A DNA stretch of 64,000 bases from Curtobacterium herbarum (GTDB taxonomy: Bacteria; Actinomycetota; Actinomycetes; Actinomycetales; Microbacteriaceae): assembly GCF_016907335.1 (NCBI RefSeq), contig NZ_JAFBBT010000001.1:2356001-2420000 (forward strand), read 5' to 3'. Position numbers and translations under genes: made by a program. The notes beneath the pieces were generated by a model, which had not been told where the DNA came from, did no database searches, and worked only from the letters and a program-made list of their open reading frames with translations. Position 1 is the stretch's first letter. Each line of letters opens with the position of its first letter. This document shows positions 8,530-16,660 of the stretch, one piece after another.

Positions 8530-9201
8530 GTGACGGTCGATTCCCCCCAACCGACCGTCCAGCGTCTCCAGGGTCAGCGGCTGCAAGGACCCGTCCCGAG
8601 CACCCAGAACCTTCCGTCGCCGGACGGGTCGAGCGTCCCCCCGGCTCCCCGCTCCGGCGGCGCGAAGGTCCGCATCCTCGAGACGGCCCTCCGGCTGTTC
8701 TACGAAGAGGGCATCCGCGGCGTCGGCGTCGACCGCCTCATCTCCGAGGCGAGTGTCACGAAGGCGACGTTCTACAAGCACTACGGCTCGAAGGACAACC
8801 TGATCCTCGCCTACATGCACGAGCAGCACGCCCGCGTACAGGCCCGCATGGACAGCATCGTCGCCGGAGCGGACGCCCCGGAGACAGCGGTCCGCGCCTG
8901 GGTCGACGCCCTCGCGGCCGAGGTGAACCAGGCCGAGTTCCGCGGCTGCGCGTTCCTCAACGCCGCGGCCGAGTACCACGACCCGCGCGACCCGGTCCGG
9001 CAGGTCGTCGCGATGCACCGCGACTGGTACACCGAACGCCTCGGTGACCTGCTGCAGGACTCCGGTCACCCGCTGCCCGGCGACGGCGCCGACGAGCTCA
9101 TGCTCGCGCGCGACGGTGCGATGAGCGGTGCCTACGCCGGCGACGCCATCGCCGCGACCGCAGCACTCGGTCGCGTGGCCGAGCGCGTGCTCGCCGCCTG
9201 A
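8530..9201 (+). CDS. TetR family transcriptional regulator
   Basis: A 223-residue one-component repressor. After ~45 low-complexity residues (QRLQGQRLQG, proline-rich) the TetR DNA-binding domain begins: KVRILETALRLFYEEGIRGVGVDRLISEASVTKATFYKHYGSKDNLI, with the helix-turn-helix at about residues 70-92. The C-terminal ligand domain contains FRGCAFLNAAAEY, seen in the AcrR/YezE-like subgroup. GTG at 8530 has GAGGAGAG upstream. A perfect palindrome overlapping its promoter suggests autoregulation. The likely neighbour target is the downstream YbhB-like gene, though the ligand is unknown. Confidence 0.9.
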   Translation: MTVDSPQPTVQRLQGQRLQGPVPSTQNLPSPDGSSVPPAPRSGGAKVRILETALRLFYEEGIRGVGVDRLISEASVTKATFYKHYGSKDNLILAYMHEQHARVQARMDSIVAGADAPETAVRAWVDALAAEVNQAEFRGCAFLNAAAEYHDPRDPVRQVVAMHRDWYTERLGDLLQDSGHPLPGDGADELMLARDGAMSGAYAGDAIAATAALGRVAERVLAA

Positions 9202-9271
9202 CCGCAGCTGCCTGAGCACTCCCCCTGGTCGTTCCCCGCTTCCGCCGGGGCAGCGGGTGTTGGCTCGGAGC

Positions 9272-9799
9272 ATGACCAACGACCCCAACTGGAACCTGCC
9301 GGACGTCCCCACCTTCGCGCTCACCAGCCCCGAGTTCACCGACGGCGGCACGCTGCCGCAGGAGGCCCGTGGCAGCGACGCCGGCGGTGCCGACCGCTCC
9401 CCCGAACTGACCTGGTCCGGCGCTCCCGAGGGCACGCAGAGCTTCGTCCTCACCGTCTACGACCCCGACGCCCCCACCGGCTCCGGCTTCTGGCACTGGA
9501 GCCTGTCGGACATCCCCGCCTCGGCCACCTCGCTGCCCCAGGGTGCCGGCACGGACGACGCGCTGCTGCCCGCCGGTGCCACGCGTCGCCGCAACGAGTT
9601 CGGCACCGACACCTTCCTCGGTGCCGCTCCGCCCGCCGGCCACGGCCCGCACCGCTACGTCTTCACGCTGAGCGCGCTCGACGTCCCGACACTCGAGGTC
9701 CCGGTCGAGGCGACCCCGGCCGTCGTCGGGTTCATGTTCCGCGAGCACCTGCTCGGTCGCGCGCAGCTCGTCGGCATCCAGGAGACCCCCGCCTCCTGA
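9272..9799 (+). CDS. YbhB/YbcL family (PEBP-like) protein
   Basis: A 175-residue phosphatidylethanolamine-binding-protein-like protein. Family marks are DGGTLPQEARG near the N-terminus, the ligand-pocket segments SPELTWSGAPEGTQSFVLTVYDPDAPTGSGFWHW and GPHRYVFTLSALD, and the C-terminal GRAQLVGIQ. No signal peptide is seen, so it is cytoplasmic. The role of this family in bacteria is not settled. ATG at 9272 with CGGAG just upstream was chosen; a longer open frame starting at 9128 overlaps the TetR gene and lacks family similarity. It lies 70 nt after the TetR gene and may be co-transcribed. Confidence 0.88.
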   Translation: MTNDPNWNLPDVPTFALTSPEFTDGGTLPQEARGSDAGGADRSPELTWSGAPEGTQSFVLTVYDPDAPTGSGFWHWSLSDIPASATSLPQGAGTDDALLPAGATRRRNEFGTDTFLGAAPPAGHGPHRYVFTLSALDVPTLEVPVEATPAVVGFMFREHLLGRAQLVGIQETPAS

Positions 9800-9826
9800 C
9801 CGCTCGGCATCGCTCCCGACCGCACG

Positions 9827-9862
9827 ACAACGGCCGCCGTCCAGCAGGACGGCGGCCGTTGT
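9827..9862. terminator. Bidirectional hairpin between ybhB-like gene and pnp
   Basis: Perfect 16-bp stem (9827-9842 with 9847-9862) and a 4-nt AGCA loop, located between the convergent YbhB-like gene (ends 9799) and pnp (ends 9909). Confidence 0.85.
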
Positions 9863-9908
9863 GGCGCTGGAACCGATCAGGGATCAGCTCCGGACGGATC
9901 GTCGGGGA

Positions 9909-12197
9909 TCAGCCCTCGGCGGGGACCTCGGCGTGGGAGCCGTGGTCGTCGCGACCCTCGGTGTCGACCTCGTCGGCCACGACCGGCGCGAGCGAGAGCT
10001 TGCCGCGGTCGTCCACCTTGGTGACCTCGACCAGGATCTTCTGGCCGACGCCCAGGACGTCCTCGACGTTCTCGACACGCTTGCCACCGGCGAGCTTGCG
10101 GACCTCGGAGACGTGGAGCAGACCGTCACGGCCCGGCATCAGCGACACGAAGGCACCGAACGTCGCGATCTTGACGACCGTGCCGAGGAACTGGTCCCCG
10201 ATCTCCGGGTTCGTCGGGTTCGCGATCGCGTTGACCTGCGCACGCGCGGCCTCGGCGGACGGACCGTCGACGGCACCGATGTAGACCGTGCCGTCGTCCT
10301 CGATCGAGATGTCGGCGCCCGTGGTGTCCTGGATGCCGTTGATCGTCTTGCCCTTGGGGCCGATCAGCTCACCGATCTTGTCGACCGGGATGTTGACCGA
10401 GATCACGCGCGGGGCGGTGTCGGCCATCTCGTCGGGTCCGTCGATGGCCTCGTTCAGCACGCCGAGGATGGCCGAGCGGGCCTCCTTGGCCTGCTTCAGC
10501 GCGGCGTCGAGCACCGACGACGGGATGCCGTCGAGCTTCGTGTCGAGCTGGATGGCCGTGACGAACTCGGAGGTACCGGCGACCTTGAAGTCCATGTCAC
10601 CGAGCGCGTCCTCGGCACCGAGGATGTCGGTCAGCGCCGCGTAGCGGGTCTGGCCGTCGACGGTGTCGGAGACCAGGCCCATCGCGATACCCGCGACCGG
10701 CGCCTTGAGGGGCACACCGGCGTTGAGGAGCGACAGGGTCGAGGCACAGACGGAACCCATCGAGGTGGAACCGTTGGAGCTGAGCGCCTCGGAGACCTGA
10801 CGGATGGCGTACGGGAACTCCTCGCGCGACGGCAGCACCGGCACGAGGGCGCGCTCGGCGAGGAAGCCGTGCCCGATCTCGCGACGCTTCGGCGAACCGA
10901 CGCGGCCGGTCTCACCGGTCGAGTACGGCGGGAAGTTGTAGTGGTGCAGGTAGCGCTTCTTCGTGATGGGCGACAGCGAGTCGATCTGCTGCTCCATCTT
11001 GAGCATGTTCAGCGTGGTGACGCCGAGGATCTGCGTCTCACCGCGCTGGAACACCGCGGAACCGTGGACGCGCGGGATCACGGCGACCTCGGCGTCGAGC
11101 GGACGGATGTCGGCGAGGCCGCGACCGTCCATGCGGATCTGCTCGGTCAGGATGTGGCCGCGGACGACCTTCTTCGTGACCGACTTGTAGGCGGCGCCGA
11201 CCTGGCTGTTCGCGACCTCGGGCAGCGTGCCCGCGGCGACCTGCTCGGCGATGGCGGCCTTGACGCGCGACTTGAGCGCGTCGTCGGCGTCCTGACGCTC
11301 GGTCTTGGCGGCGATCTTGTAGACGTCACCGAGCTCGGAGAGCGCGAGGGACTCGACGGCCGCGTAGACCTCGTCCGCGTAGGGCGGGAAGACCGGGAAG
11401 TCCTGGATCTCCTTGGCCGACTGCGCGGCGAGCTTGGCCTGCGCCTCGACGAGGGCCTTGAGGAACGGCTTGGCCGCTTCGAGGCCCTGCGCGACGACGG
11501 ACTCGTCGGGCTTGGTGGCGCCGCCCTGGATGAGGTTCCAGCTGTGCTCGGTGGCCTCGGCTTCGACCATCATGATCGCGACGTCTTCGTTGCCCGCTTC
11601 GTCGGTGACGACACGGCCCGCGACGGTGAGGTCGAAGACGGCCTCGGCCAGCTGCGACGCCTTCGGGAACGCGACCCACTGGTCGGTGCCGTTCGCGCCC
11701 GGGATGAGCGCGAGACGCACGCCGGCGATCGGGCCGGAGAACGGCAGACCGGAGATCTGCGTCGACGCGGACGCGGCGTTGATGGCCAGCGCGTCGTAGA
11801 ACTCGTCCGGAGCGATGCTCAGGACGGTGATGACGATCTGGACCTCGTTGCGGAGGCCGTCGACGAACGACGGGCGCAGCGGCCGGTCGATCAGGCGGCA
11901 GACGAGGATCGCCTCGGTGCTGGGGCGGCCTTCGCGGCGGAAGAACGAGCCGGGGATCTTGCCGGCGGCGTACGAACGCTCTTCGACGTCGACCGTCAGC
12001 GGGAAGAAGTCGAAGCCCTCACGCGGGTGCTTGCCGGCGCTGGTGGCCGAGAGCAGCATGGTCTCTTCGTCGAGGTACGCGGCGACGGCACCCTGTGCCT
12101 GCTGCGCGAGACGACCGGTCTCGAACCGGACCGTCCTGGTGCCGAAGCGACCGTTGTCGATGGTCGCTTCCGCGAACTTGATCTCGGGACCCTCCAT
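9909..12197 (-). CDS. pnp: Polyribonucleotide nucleotidyltransferase (PNPase)
   Basis: A 762-residue 3'-to-5' phosphorolytic exoribonuclease of the mRNA decay machinery. Two RNase PH-like domains are evident (first: [14 protein letters not shown]...[10 protein letters not shown]; second: [14 protein letters not shown]...[11 protein letters not shown]), then a KH domain ([16 protein letters not shown]) and a C-terminal S1 domain ([30 protein letters not shown]). ATG at 12197 has a strong AAGGAGG 8 nt upstream. rpsO is nearby on the same strand but separated by two inserted genes. PNPase likely works with the RNase J of this window in RNA decay. Confidence 0.98.
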   Translation of the reverse strand: MEGPEIKFAEATIDNGRFGTRTVRFETGRLAQQAQGAVAAYLDEETMLLSATSAGKHPREGFDFFPLTVDVEERSYAAGKIPGSFFRREGRPSTEAILVCRLIDRPLRPSFVDGLRNEVQIVITVLSIAPDEFYDALAINAASASTQISGLPFSGPIAGVRLALIPGANGTDQWVAFPKASQLAEAVFDLTVAGRVVTDEAGNEDVAIMMVEAEATEHSWNLIQGGATKPDESVVAQGLEAAKPFLKALVEAQAKLAAQSAKEIQDFPVFPPYADEVYAAVESLALSELGDVYKIAAKTERQDADDALKSRVKAAIAEQVAAGTLPEVANSQVGAAYKSVTKKVVRGHILTEQIRMDGRGLADIRPLDAEVAVIPRVHGSAVFQRGETQILGVTTLNMLKMEQQIDSLSPITKKRYLHHYNFPPYSTGETGRVGSPKRREIGHGFLAERALVPVLPSREEFPYAIRQVSEALSSNGSTSMGSVCASTLSLLNAGVPLKAPVAGIAMGLVSDTVDGQTRYAALTDILGAEDALGDMDFKVAGTSEFVTAIQLDTKLDGIPSSVLDAALKQAKEARSAILGVLNEAIDGPDEMADTAPRVISVNIPVDKIGELIGPKGKTINGIQDTTGADISIEDDGTVYIGAVDGPSAEAARAQVNAIANPTNPEIGDQFLGTVVKIATFGAFVSLMPGRDGLLHVSEVRKLAGGKRVENVEDVLGVGQKILVEVTKVDDRGKLSLAPVVADEVDTEGRDDHGSHAEVPAEG

Positions 12198-12477
12198 AGA
12201 GGATGCCTCCTTGCGTTTTTCGTGCAGCAGACCAGGCCTCGGGCACACTCGTGCACGTGCGCTCCACGACGCGGAACGCATGTCTGGCCAGCAGTAGAAG
12301 CACACGGGACGGATCCGGCCCGGACGCCACCACCGATGACCAGCTTCGTGCCGGTCTGCGTGCGATGTCATGGTTCGTCTCGGGGAACGGTCCCCAGACC
12401 AGCCGACCTTAGCATTCCGCGGTGGACGAGCGGCGGTGCTCCAGGAGAACGGGCGTGTCCTCACCTAGCCTGCTGGC
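12198..12477. other. Divergent intergenic region, pnp leader
   Basis: 280 nt between divergent pnp and the secreted lytic protein gene. It contains the strong pnp ribosome-binding site and, on the minus strand, an extended -10-like TGCTAAGGT near 12407-12415; the pnp leader would then be about 200 nt. On the + side TAGCCT (12466-12471) sits 6 nt before the next gene's ATG. No known riboswitch is recognisable. Confidence 0.4.
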
Positions 12478-13689
12478 ATGCGTCGGAACCCTGCCCTCGT
12501 CCGTCGTCCGCGCGGACGACACGTCCTCTTCGCCGTCACCGTGCTCGTCGGCGCGCTCGTCGTCCCGGTGGTCACCGCCGCCCCGGCGTCCGCCACCGAC
12601 TACCCGACGTGGCAGGACGTGCAGCGCGCGAAGGGGAACGAGCAGGCCAAGCAGTCCGAGGTCACGAAGGTCCAGGCGGCCCTGAAGTCGGTGCAGGCGG
12701 ACGCCGCTGCGAAGTCACAGATCGCCCTCGACCGTTCCGCGGCGGCGACGCAGGCCGAGGCGGAGCTGGCCCAGGCCACGCAGACCGCCACGAGCCTCCA
12801 GTCCCACGCCGACCAGGCCGCAGCGACCGCGAAGCGCGCCCAGACGCGGGCCGGACGGCTGGCCGCGGACCTGTACCGCGACGGCTCGACCGACCAGATG
12901 ACGACGCGGATCGCGACGGCCGGCAACCCGGACGCCCTGCTCTACCAGCTCGGCGCACTCGACCAGCTGTCCACGACGTGGGCCGGCGTACTGGACGACG
13001 CCTCGGTGTCCGCGAAGACGGCGTCCTCGCTGCACGACCAGGCCGCCCGGGCCGAGGACGAGCGCGCCTCGCTCGCGGCCGCAGCCGAGGCGAAGGCGGC
13101 GACCGCGAAGGCGGCGCAGCAGCGTGCGGACGCGGCGGTCGCCTCGACCGAGTCGCACAGTGACGAGCTGTACAAGCAGCTCGCGACACTCCGGGACTCG
13201 ACCGCCGAGACGCAGCGTCGCTACGAAGTCGGACAGGCAGTGGCCGCCCAGGCCGCGGCGCAGGCCGCAGCAGCACAGGCCGCCGCCCAGGCCGCGGCGG
13301 CAGCAGCAGCCGCACCCACCCCGTCGGGCGGGGCGTCATCGGGCAACGCCTACCCGAGCACCGACGGCGTCGCGGTCGACCCGGCCGCCGCGCAGGCCTA
13401 CGCGCGGAGCGTGCTCGGCAGCTACGGCTGGGGCGACGACCAGTTCGGCTGCCTGGTGTCCCTGTGGACGCAGGAGTCCGGCTGGCGCGCGAACGCCCTG
13501 AACTCGTCGAGCGGCGCCTACGGGATCCCGCAGGCACTGCCCGCGTCGAAGCTCGCCGCCGCCGGAGCGGACTGGCGGACGAACGCGCAGACCCAGGTGA
13601 ACTGGGGCCTCGCCTACATCAAGAGCAGCTACGGGACGCCGTGCGGCGCCTGGAACCACGAGATGAGCGTCAACCCGCACTGGTACTGA
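12478..13689 (+). CDS. Secreted coiled-coil protein with lytic-transglycosylase-like domain
   Basis: A 403-residue exported protein. Residues 1-40 form a signal peptide ending APASA. Residues ~45-270 are an Ala/Gln-rich coiled coil with an alanine-glutamine-rich end (AAQAAAQAAAAQAAA). After a short PTPSGGASSG linker, the last ~100 residues resemble the lysozyme/transglycosylase fold: FGCLVSLWTQESGWRANALNSSSGAYGIPQALP, with the glutamate in TQESGW as the likely catalytic acid, and NWGLAYIKSSYGTPCGAW. It probably cleaves peptidoglycan outside the membrane, with the coiled coil as regulator or spacer. ATG at 12478 follows TAGCCT by 6 nt (leaderless type). Confidence 0.85.
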   Translation: MRRNPALVRRPRGRHVLFAVTVLVGALVVPVVTAAPASATDYPTWQDVQRAKGNEQAKQSEVTKVQAALKSVQADAAAKSQIALDRSAAATQAEAELAQATQTATSLQSHADQAAATAKRAQTRAGRLAADLYRDGSTDQMTTRIATAGNPDALLYQLGALDQLSTTWAGVLDDASVSAKTASSLHDQAARAEDERASLAAAAEAKAATAKAAQQRADAAVASTESHSDELYKQLATLRDSTAETQRRYEVGQAVAAQAAAQAAAAQAAAQAAAAAAAAPTPSGGASSGNAYPSTDGVAVDPAAAQAYARSVLGSYGWGDDQFGCLVSLWTQESGWRANALNSSSGAYGIPQALPASKLAAAGADWRTNAQTQVNWGLAYIKSSYGTPCGAWNHEMSVNPHWY

Positions 13690-13695
13690 GTGCCG

Positions 13696-13713
13696 GCACC
13701 GCGCTGGCGGTGC
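13696..13713. terminator. Hairpin between convergent genes
   Basis: Stem GCACCGC (13696-13702) with GCGGTGC (13707-13713) and a GCTG loop, directly after the stop of the lytic protein gene and before the stop of the convergent FMN reductase gene. Confidence 0.6.
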
Positions 13714-13715
13714 GG

Positions 13716-14339
13716 CTAGCGCTGCACCCCGCCGAGGAGGGACGCGAAGTCCACGACCTCCGGCAGGGCGTCCGCCTGCTGCGGCTGCCGACGGGAGGCC
13801 CGCATCATCCACGCCAGGTCGGCTCCGGCCCGGCGGATGCGTGCGTCGAGCGTGCCCGCGTCGTCACTCCCCCAGTCGTCGGTCGCCGCGAAGACCCCGG
13901 TGGGGACGACCGCCGCGCGCAGGTACGCGAAGACCGGACGGATGCCGTGCTCGAGGGCGAGCGAGTGACGCGCGGTACCGCCGGTGGCACCGAGCAGCAC
14001 GGGCATGTCGGTGAGGGCGTCCTTGTCGAGGACGTCGAGGAACGACTTCGCCAGGCCGCTCATGCCGGCGGTGAAGACCGGGGTGACGAACACCACGGCG
14101 TCCGCCTCGACGACCGTCGCCGTGGCAGCAGCGAGGGCCGGGGCGGCGAATCGGGTGAGCATGGCGTCGGTGATCTCGTGCGCCAGCGGGCGGAGGTCGA
14201 CGTTTCGGAGCTCGACCGGGCCGCCTGCGGTGCCCTCGGCCGACAGGGCCTCGAGGGTCGCGGCGCCGAGCCGGTCGGCGAGCAGGCGGGTCGAGCTGGG
14301 CTCGGAGAGACCGGCGGAGACGACGGCGATGGTGGTCAT
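13716..14339 (-). CDS. NAD(P)H-dependent FMN reductase
   Basis: A 207-residue flavodoxin-like reductase. The N-terminal phosphate-binding segment is AVVSAGLSEPSSTRLLADRL and the second flavin loop is VVFVTPVFTAGMSGLAKSFLDVLD, as in the SsuE/MsuE and CE1759-like group that supplies reduced FMN to monooxygenases. Its partner is not in the window. ATG at 14339 with GGGAG upstream fits the family start; the longer open frame to 14405 runs into the rpsO terminator and is rejected. It is inserted between rpsO and pnp. Confidence 0.85.
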   Translation of the reverse strand: MTTIAVVSAGLSEPSSTRLLADRLGAATLEALSAEGTAGGPVELRNVDLRPLAHEITDAMLTRFAAPALAAATATVVEADAVVFVTPVFTAGMSGLAKSFLDVLDKDALTDMPVLLGATGGTARHSLALEHGIRPVFAYLRAAVVPTGVFAATDDWGSDDAGTLDARIRRAGADLAWMMRASRRQPQQADALPEVVDFASLLGGVQR

Positions 14340-14434
14340 GGGGACTCCCGACTTTCGATGCGTTTGCATGAACAGTAGCAGGAACCCGGACCGACGGGCA
14401 CGCATTCCCGCGACGCGCGTGCCCGGGAACGGCA

Positions 14435-14469
14435 GAAGCCCCGTTCCTCTCGACGAGGAACGGGGCTTC
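14435..14469 (-). terminator. rpsO terminator hairpin
   Basis: Perfect 15-bp stem GAAGCCCCGTTCCTC (14435-14449) with its complement (14455-14469) and a TCGAC loop, about 40 nt after the rpsO stop on the minus strand. Confidence 0.85.
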
Positions 14470-14509
14470 CGATCAGCAGGACTGCGCGGTGGCAGTGCTC
14501 CGGATCTGA

Positions 14510-14779
14510 CTAGCGGCGCAGGCCGAGACGCTCGATGAGCGTGCGGTAGCGGGCGATGTCGACGTCGGAGAGGTACCCGAGGAGACGGCGGCGCTGACCG
14601 ACCATGAGGAGCAGACCACGACGCGAGTGGTGGTCGTGCTTGTGCTCCTTGAGGTGCTCGTTCAGGTCGTTGATACGACGCGTCAGAACGGCGACCTGGA
14701 CCTCGGGGGATCCGGTGTCGCCCGGGTGGGTCGCGTACTCTTCGATGATCTCCTGCTTGATCTTCGCGTCAAGTGCCAT
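14510..14779 (-). CDS. rpsO: 30S ribosomal protein S15
   Basis: An 89-residue primary 16S-rRNA-binding protein of the small subunit platform. The sequence is fully typical: [34 protein letters not shown] and the C-terminal [15 protein letters not shown] at 14779 has AAAGGGGAT upstream. An extended -10 (TG-N-TATGCT, minus strand, near 14886-14894) would give a ~100-nt leader, and a strong hairpin terminator follows. In many bacteria rpsO is directly followed by pnp; here an FMN reductase and a secreted protein gene intervene. Confidence 0.98.
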   Translation of the reverse strand: MALDAKIKQEIIEEYATHPGDTGSPEVQVAVLTRRINDLNEHLKEHKHDHHSRRGLLLMVGQRRRLLGYLSDVDIARYRTLIERLGLRR

Positions 14780-14885
14780 GGAGGATCCCCTTTCCTGCTC
14801 TGCGTGAGAGCTGTGTCCGTTGCGCGGTGCCCACACCTGATGCGTGAGCGCTCTTGATCCGCGGCCGTTCGACGGCAACCGCACG

Positions 14886-14894
14886 AGCATACCA
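14886..14894 (-). promoter_or_regulatory. Likely rpsO extended -10
   Basis: On the minus strand TGGTATGCT gives an extended -10 (TGn plus TATGCT) about 100 nt upstream of the rpsO ATG. No convincing -35 is visible, as is common for extended -10 promoters. Confidence 0.45.
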
Positions 14895-14925
14895 GAGCAG
14901 GGCCGCGCCGAGGGGCTGCGACCGC

Positions 14926-15378
14926 TCAGACGGTCCGTGCCCGCAGGGGCCGGCGCCGCCGACGCCGGTCGGGCAACAGGCTCCGCACGAACCCGACGAG
15001 CGTCGCGCCGAGCAGGCCGCCCAGGCCGTTCGACAGCACGTCGCGAGGGTCGGCGACGCGGTACGGCAGGTACTCGGCCTGCGCGAACTCGATCCCGACC
15101 GACAGCCCGACGGCGATCAGCGCGCCGAGGAACCACCAGCTCCGGGGCAGCCACAGCGCCGCGATCAGTCCGACCGGGACGAACATCGCGACGTTCGCCA
15201 GGAACTCGGTGCGGTCGTACGTGAACCAGGCGCCGTGCGGCAGGTGCTGGATCCAGGCGACGGCGTGCAGCACGAGGGAGTTCTCGGCCGAGGTGAACAC
15301 GTGCGGGGTCAGCGTCATCCGCCAGATCACCCAGGCGTAGCCGCCCGTCAGGGCCAGGAGGAGGAGTTTCCGCAACAT
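14926..15378 (-). CDS. VanZ family membrane protein
   Basis: A 150-residue integral membrane protein with about four to five hydrophobic helices. The family pattern is visible: an early MTLTPHVF segment, [17 protein letters not shown], a helix with [11 protein letters not shown] and [19 protein letters not shown]. VanZ-like proteins are linked to teicoplanin resistance in enterococci, but most family members have no known role. ATG at 15378 begins the hydrophobic N-terminus ([13 protein letters not shown]). It is divergent from the GH6 gene. Confidence 0.85.
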   Translation of the reverse strand: MLRKLLLLALTGGYAWVIWRMTLTPHVFTSAENSLVLHAVAWIQHLPHGAWFTYDRTEFLANVAMFVPVGLIAALWLPRSWWFLGALIAVGLSVGIEFAQAEYLPYRVADPRDVLSNGLGGLLGATLVGFVRSLLPDRRRRRRPLRARTV

Positions 15379-15417
15379 CCGCTCAGTCTGGGGCACGGCT
15401 GCTGGGCAGGACCCTGG

Positions 15418-15437
15418 CATCCCATGGCGATGGGATG
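15418..15437. promoter_or_regulatory. Palindrome in the vanZ/GH6 divergent region
   Basis: Perfect inverted repeat CATCCCAT-GGCG-ATGGGATG, located 40 nt from the VanZ start and 62 nt from the GH6 start. It could be an operator controlling one or both genes, or an mRNA hairpin in the GH6 leader. Confidence 0.45.
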
Positions 15438-15498
15438 GGAACATGGCGGCACCAGCGGACGCAGGCCGGGGGCGCCGCGCGACAGGGAGGAACGGCCG

Positions 15499-16521
15499 AT
15501 GCCGAGACCGCAACGGACCTCGTCTCCACGCCAGTGGGTGTGGATCGGGATCGTCGGCGCACTCCTCGTGGCCGTCGTCGTGGCGGTGAGCGTGGTGCTG
15601 CCGCACGCCGGTGAGCGACCGGTCGCCCATCGCCGGACCGTCGCCGAGGCCTTCCCCGGCGGCATCGCCCGCCAGCCGTCGACGGCGAACCAACCACGCC
15701 GGCACGAGACGACCGCGCGGGAGGCGGGTCGGGCCTCCACCGCGGACCGTCTCGCCGTGATCGCCGACCAGCCGATCGCCACCTGGCTGACCAGCGCCTC
15801 CGTGCCGGAGACGGTCGCGACCGTGCGGAGCGTCCTGGCGTCCGCACGCGAGCAGCGGAAGACCCCGGTCTTCGTGCTCTACGCCATCCCCCACCGCGAC
15901 TGCGGCCACTGGTCGCGCGGCGGCACCACCGAGGACGGCTACCTGCCGTGGGTGCACGCCGTCGTCCGGGCGCTCGCCGGCTCGCACGCGGTGGTCCTGG
16001 TCGAGCCGGACTCGATCGCGCAGATCGCCGTGTGCGAACGCCTGCGGGACACGCGGCTGCCGCTCCTCCGCAAGGCCGTGACCGCGCTCACCGGGCACGG
16101 ACTGACCGTGTACCTGGACGGTGGCAACGAGAACCGGGTAGCGGTCCGGACGATGGCCGACTGGCTGCGGCAAGCGGGCGTCGACCGGGTGCAGGGCTTC
16201 GCCACGAACGTGTCGAACTTCTACCGCGTCGACCAGGAGCGCGCCTACGCCGACGAGCTGGCCGACGCGATCGGCGGGGATCCGCACTTCGTCATCGACG
16301 TCTCGCGGAACGGACGGGGCTGGCTCGGCGACTGGTGCAACCCCGAGGGTGCCGGGCTCGGACAGCTCCCCCACGTCACCCGCGGCACGAGTCGGCTCGA
16401 CGCGCTGCTCTGGGTGAAGACGCCCGGCCTGAGCGACGGCAGCTGCAACGGCGGGCCGGCGGCCGGACAGTGGTGGGAGTCGTACGCACTCGCCCTCGTC
16501 GAGAACCGCAAGCGCGACTGA
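15499..16521 (+). CDS. Exported glycosyl hydrolase family 6 (beta-1,4-glucanase)
   Basis: A 340-residue protein with an N-terminal membrane anchor or uncleaved signal (residues ~12-34: VWIGIVGALLVAVVVAVSVV) and a GH6 catalytic domain. GH6 marks are YAIPHRDCGHW with the proposed catalytic acid Asp134, VVLVEPDSIAQ (Asp171), YLDGGNENR, and the C-terminal GRGWLGDWCNPEGAGLG and LLWVKTPGLSDGSCNGGP. GH6 enzymes hydrolyse cellulose and related beta-1,4-glucans by inversion; a plant-associated lifestyle is consistent but not shown. ATG at 15499 has an AGGGAGG ribosome-binding site 8 nt upstream. No carbohydrate-binding module is present. Confidence 0.9.
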   Translation: MPRPQRTSSPRQWVWIGIVGALLVAVVVAVSVVLPHAGERPVAHRRTVAEAFPGGIARQPSTANQPRRHETTAREAGRASTADRLAVIADQPIATWLTSASVPETVATVRSVLASAREQRKTPVFVLYAIPHRDCGHWSRGGTTEDGYLPWVHAVVRALAGSHAVVLVEPDSIAQIAVCERLRDTRLPLLRKAVTALTGHGLTVYLDGGNENRVAVRTMADWLRQAGVDRVQGFATNVSNFYRVDQERAYADELADAIGGDPHFVIDVSRNGRGWLGDWCNPEGAGLGQLPHVTRGTSRLDALLWVKTPGLSDGSCNGGPAAGQWWESYALALVENRKRD

Positions 16522-16629
16522 CGCGCGCCCACCGGCCTGGAGGCCCGTCACCGGTCCGCCGGTCGGCCGCCGGTTGGACGGGCCGTGGGCGAGGCTCGTG
16601 GCCGAGGTGCGGGACCAGGGCGAGCCGGC

Positions 16630-16660
16630 CTGACGGACGGGTGTCGGGCCTCCCGTCAGG
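16630..16660. repeat. Degenerate copy of dispersed palindrome B at the helD 3' end
   Basis: CCTGACGG (16629-16636) pairs with CCGTCAGG (16653-16660), enclosing GGGCCTCC of the element core. It overlaps the helicase stop codon and lies between convergent GH6 and helicase genes. Confidence 0.5.

Noticed and set aside
9861..13163. Very long open frame (1100 codons) on the strand opposite pnp
   Set aside because: It is the antisense shadow of pnp and the next gene in high-GC DNA; the sequence is Asp/Arg/Val-rich without domains, while pnp on the other strand is unmistakable. The same applies to long antisense frames at 22926-27260 and 50432-54859.
14926..15378. Glycopeptide resistance determinant (VanZ)
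   Set aside because: VanZ-like membrane proteins are widespread, and no vanHAX or vanRS genes are nearby.
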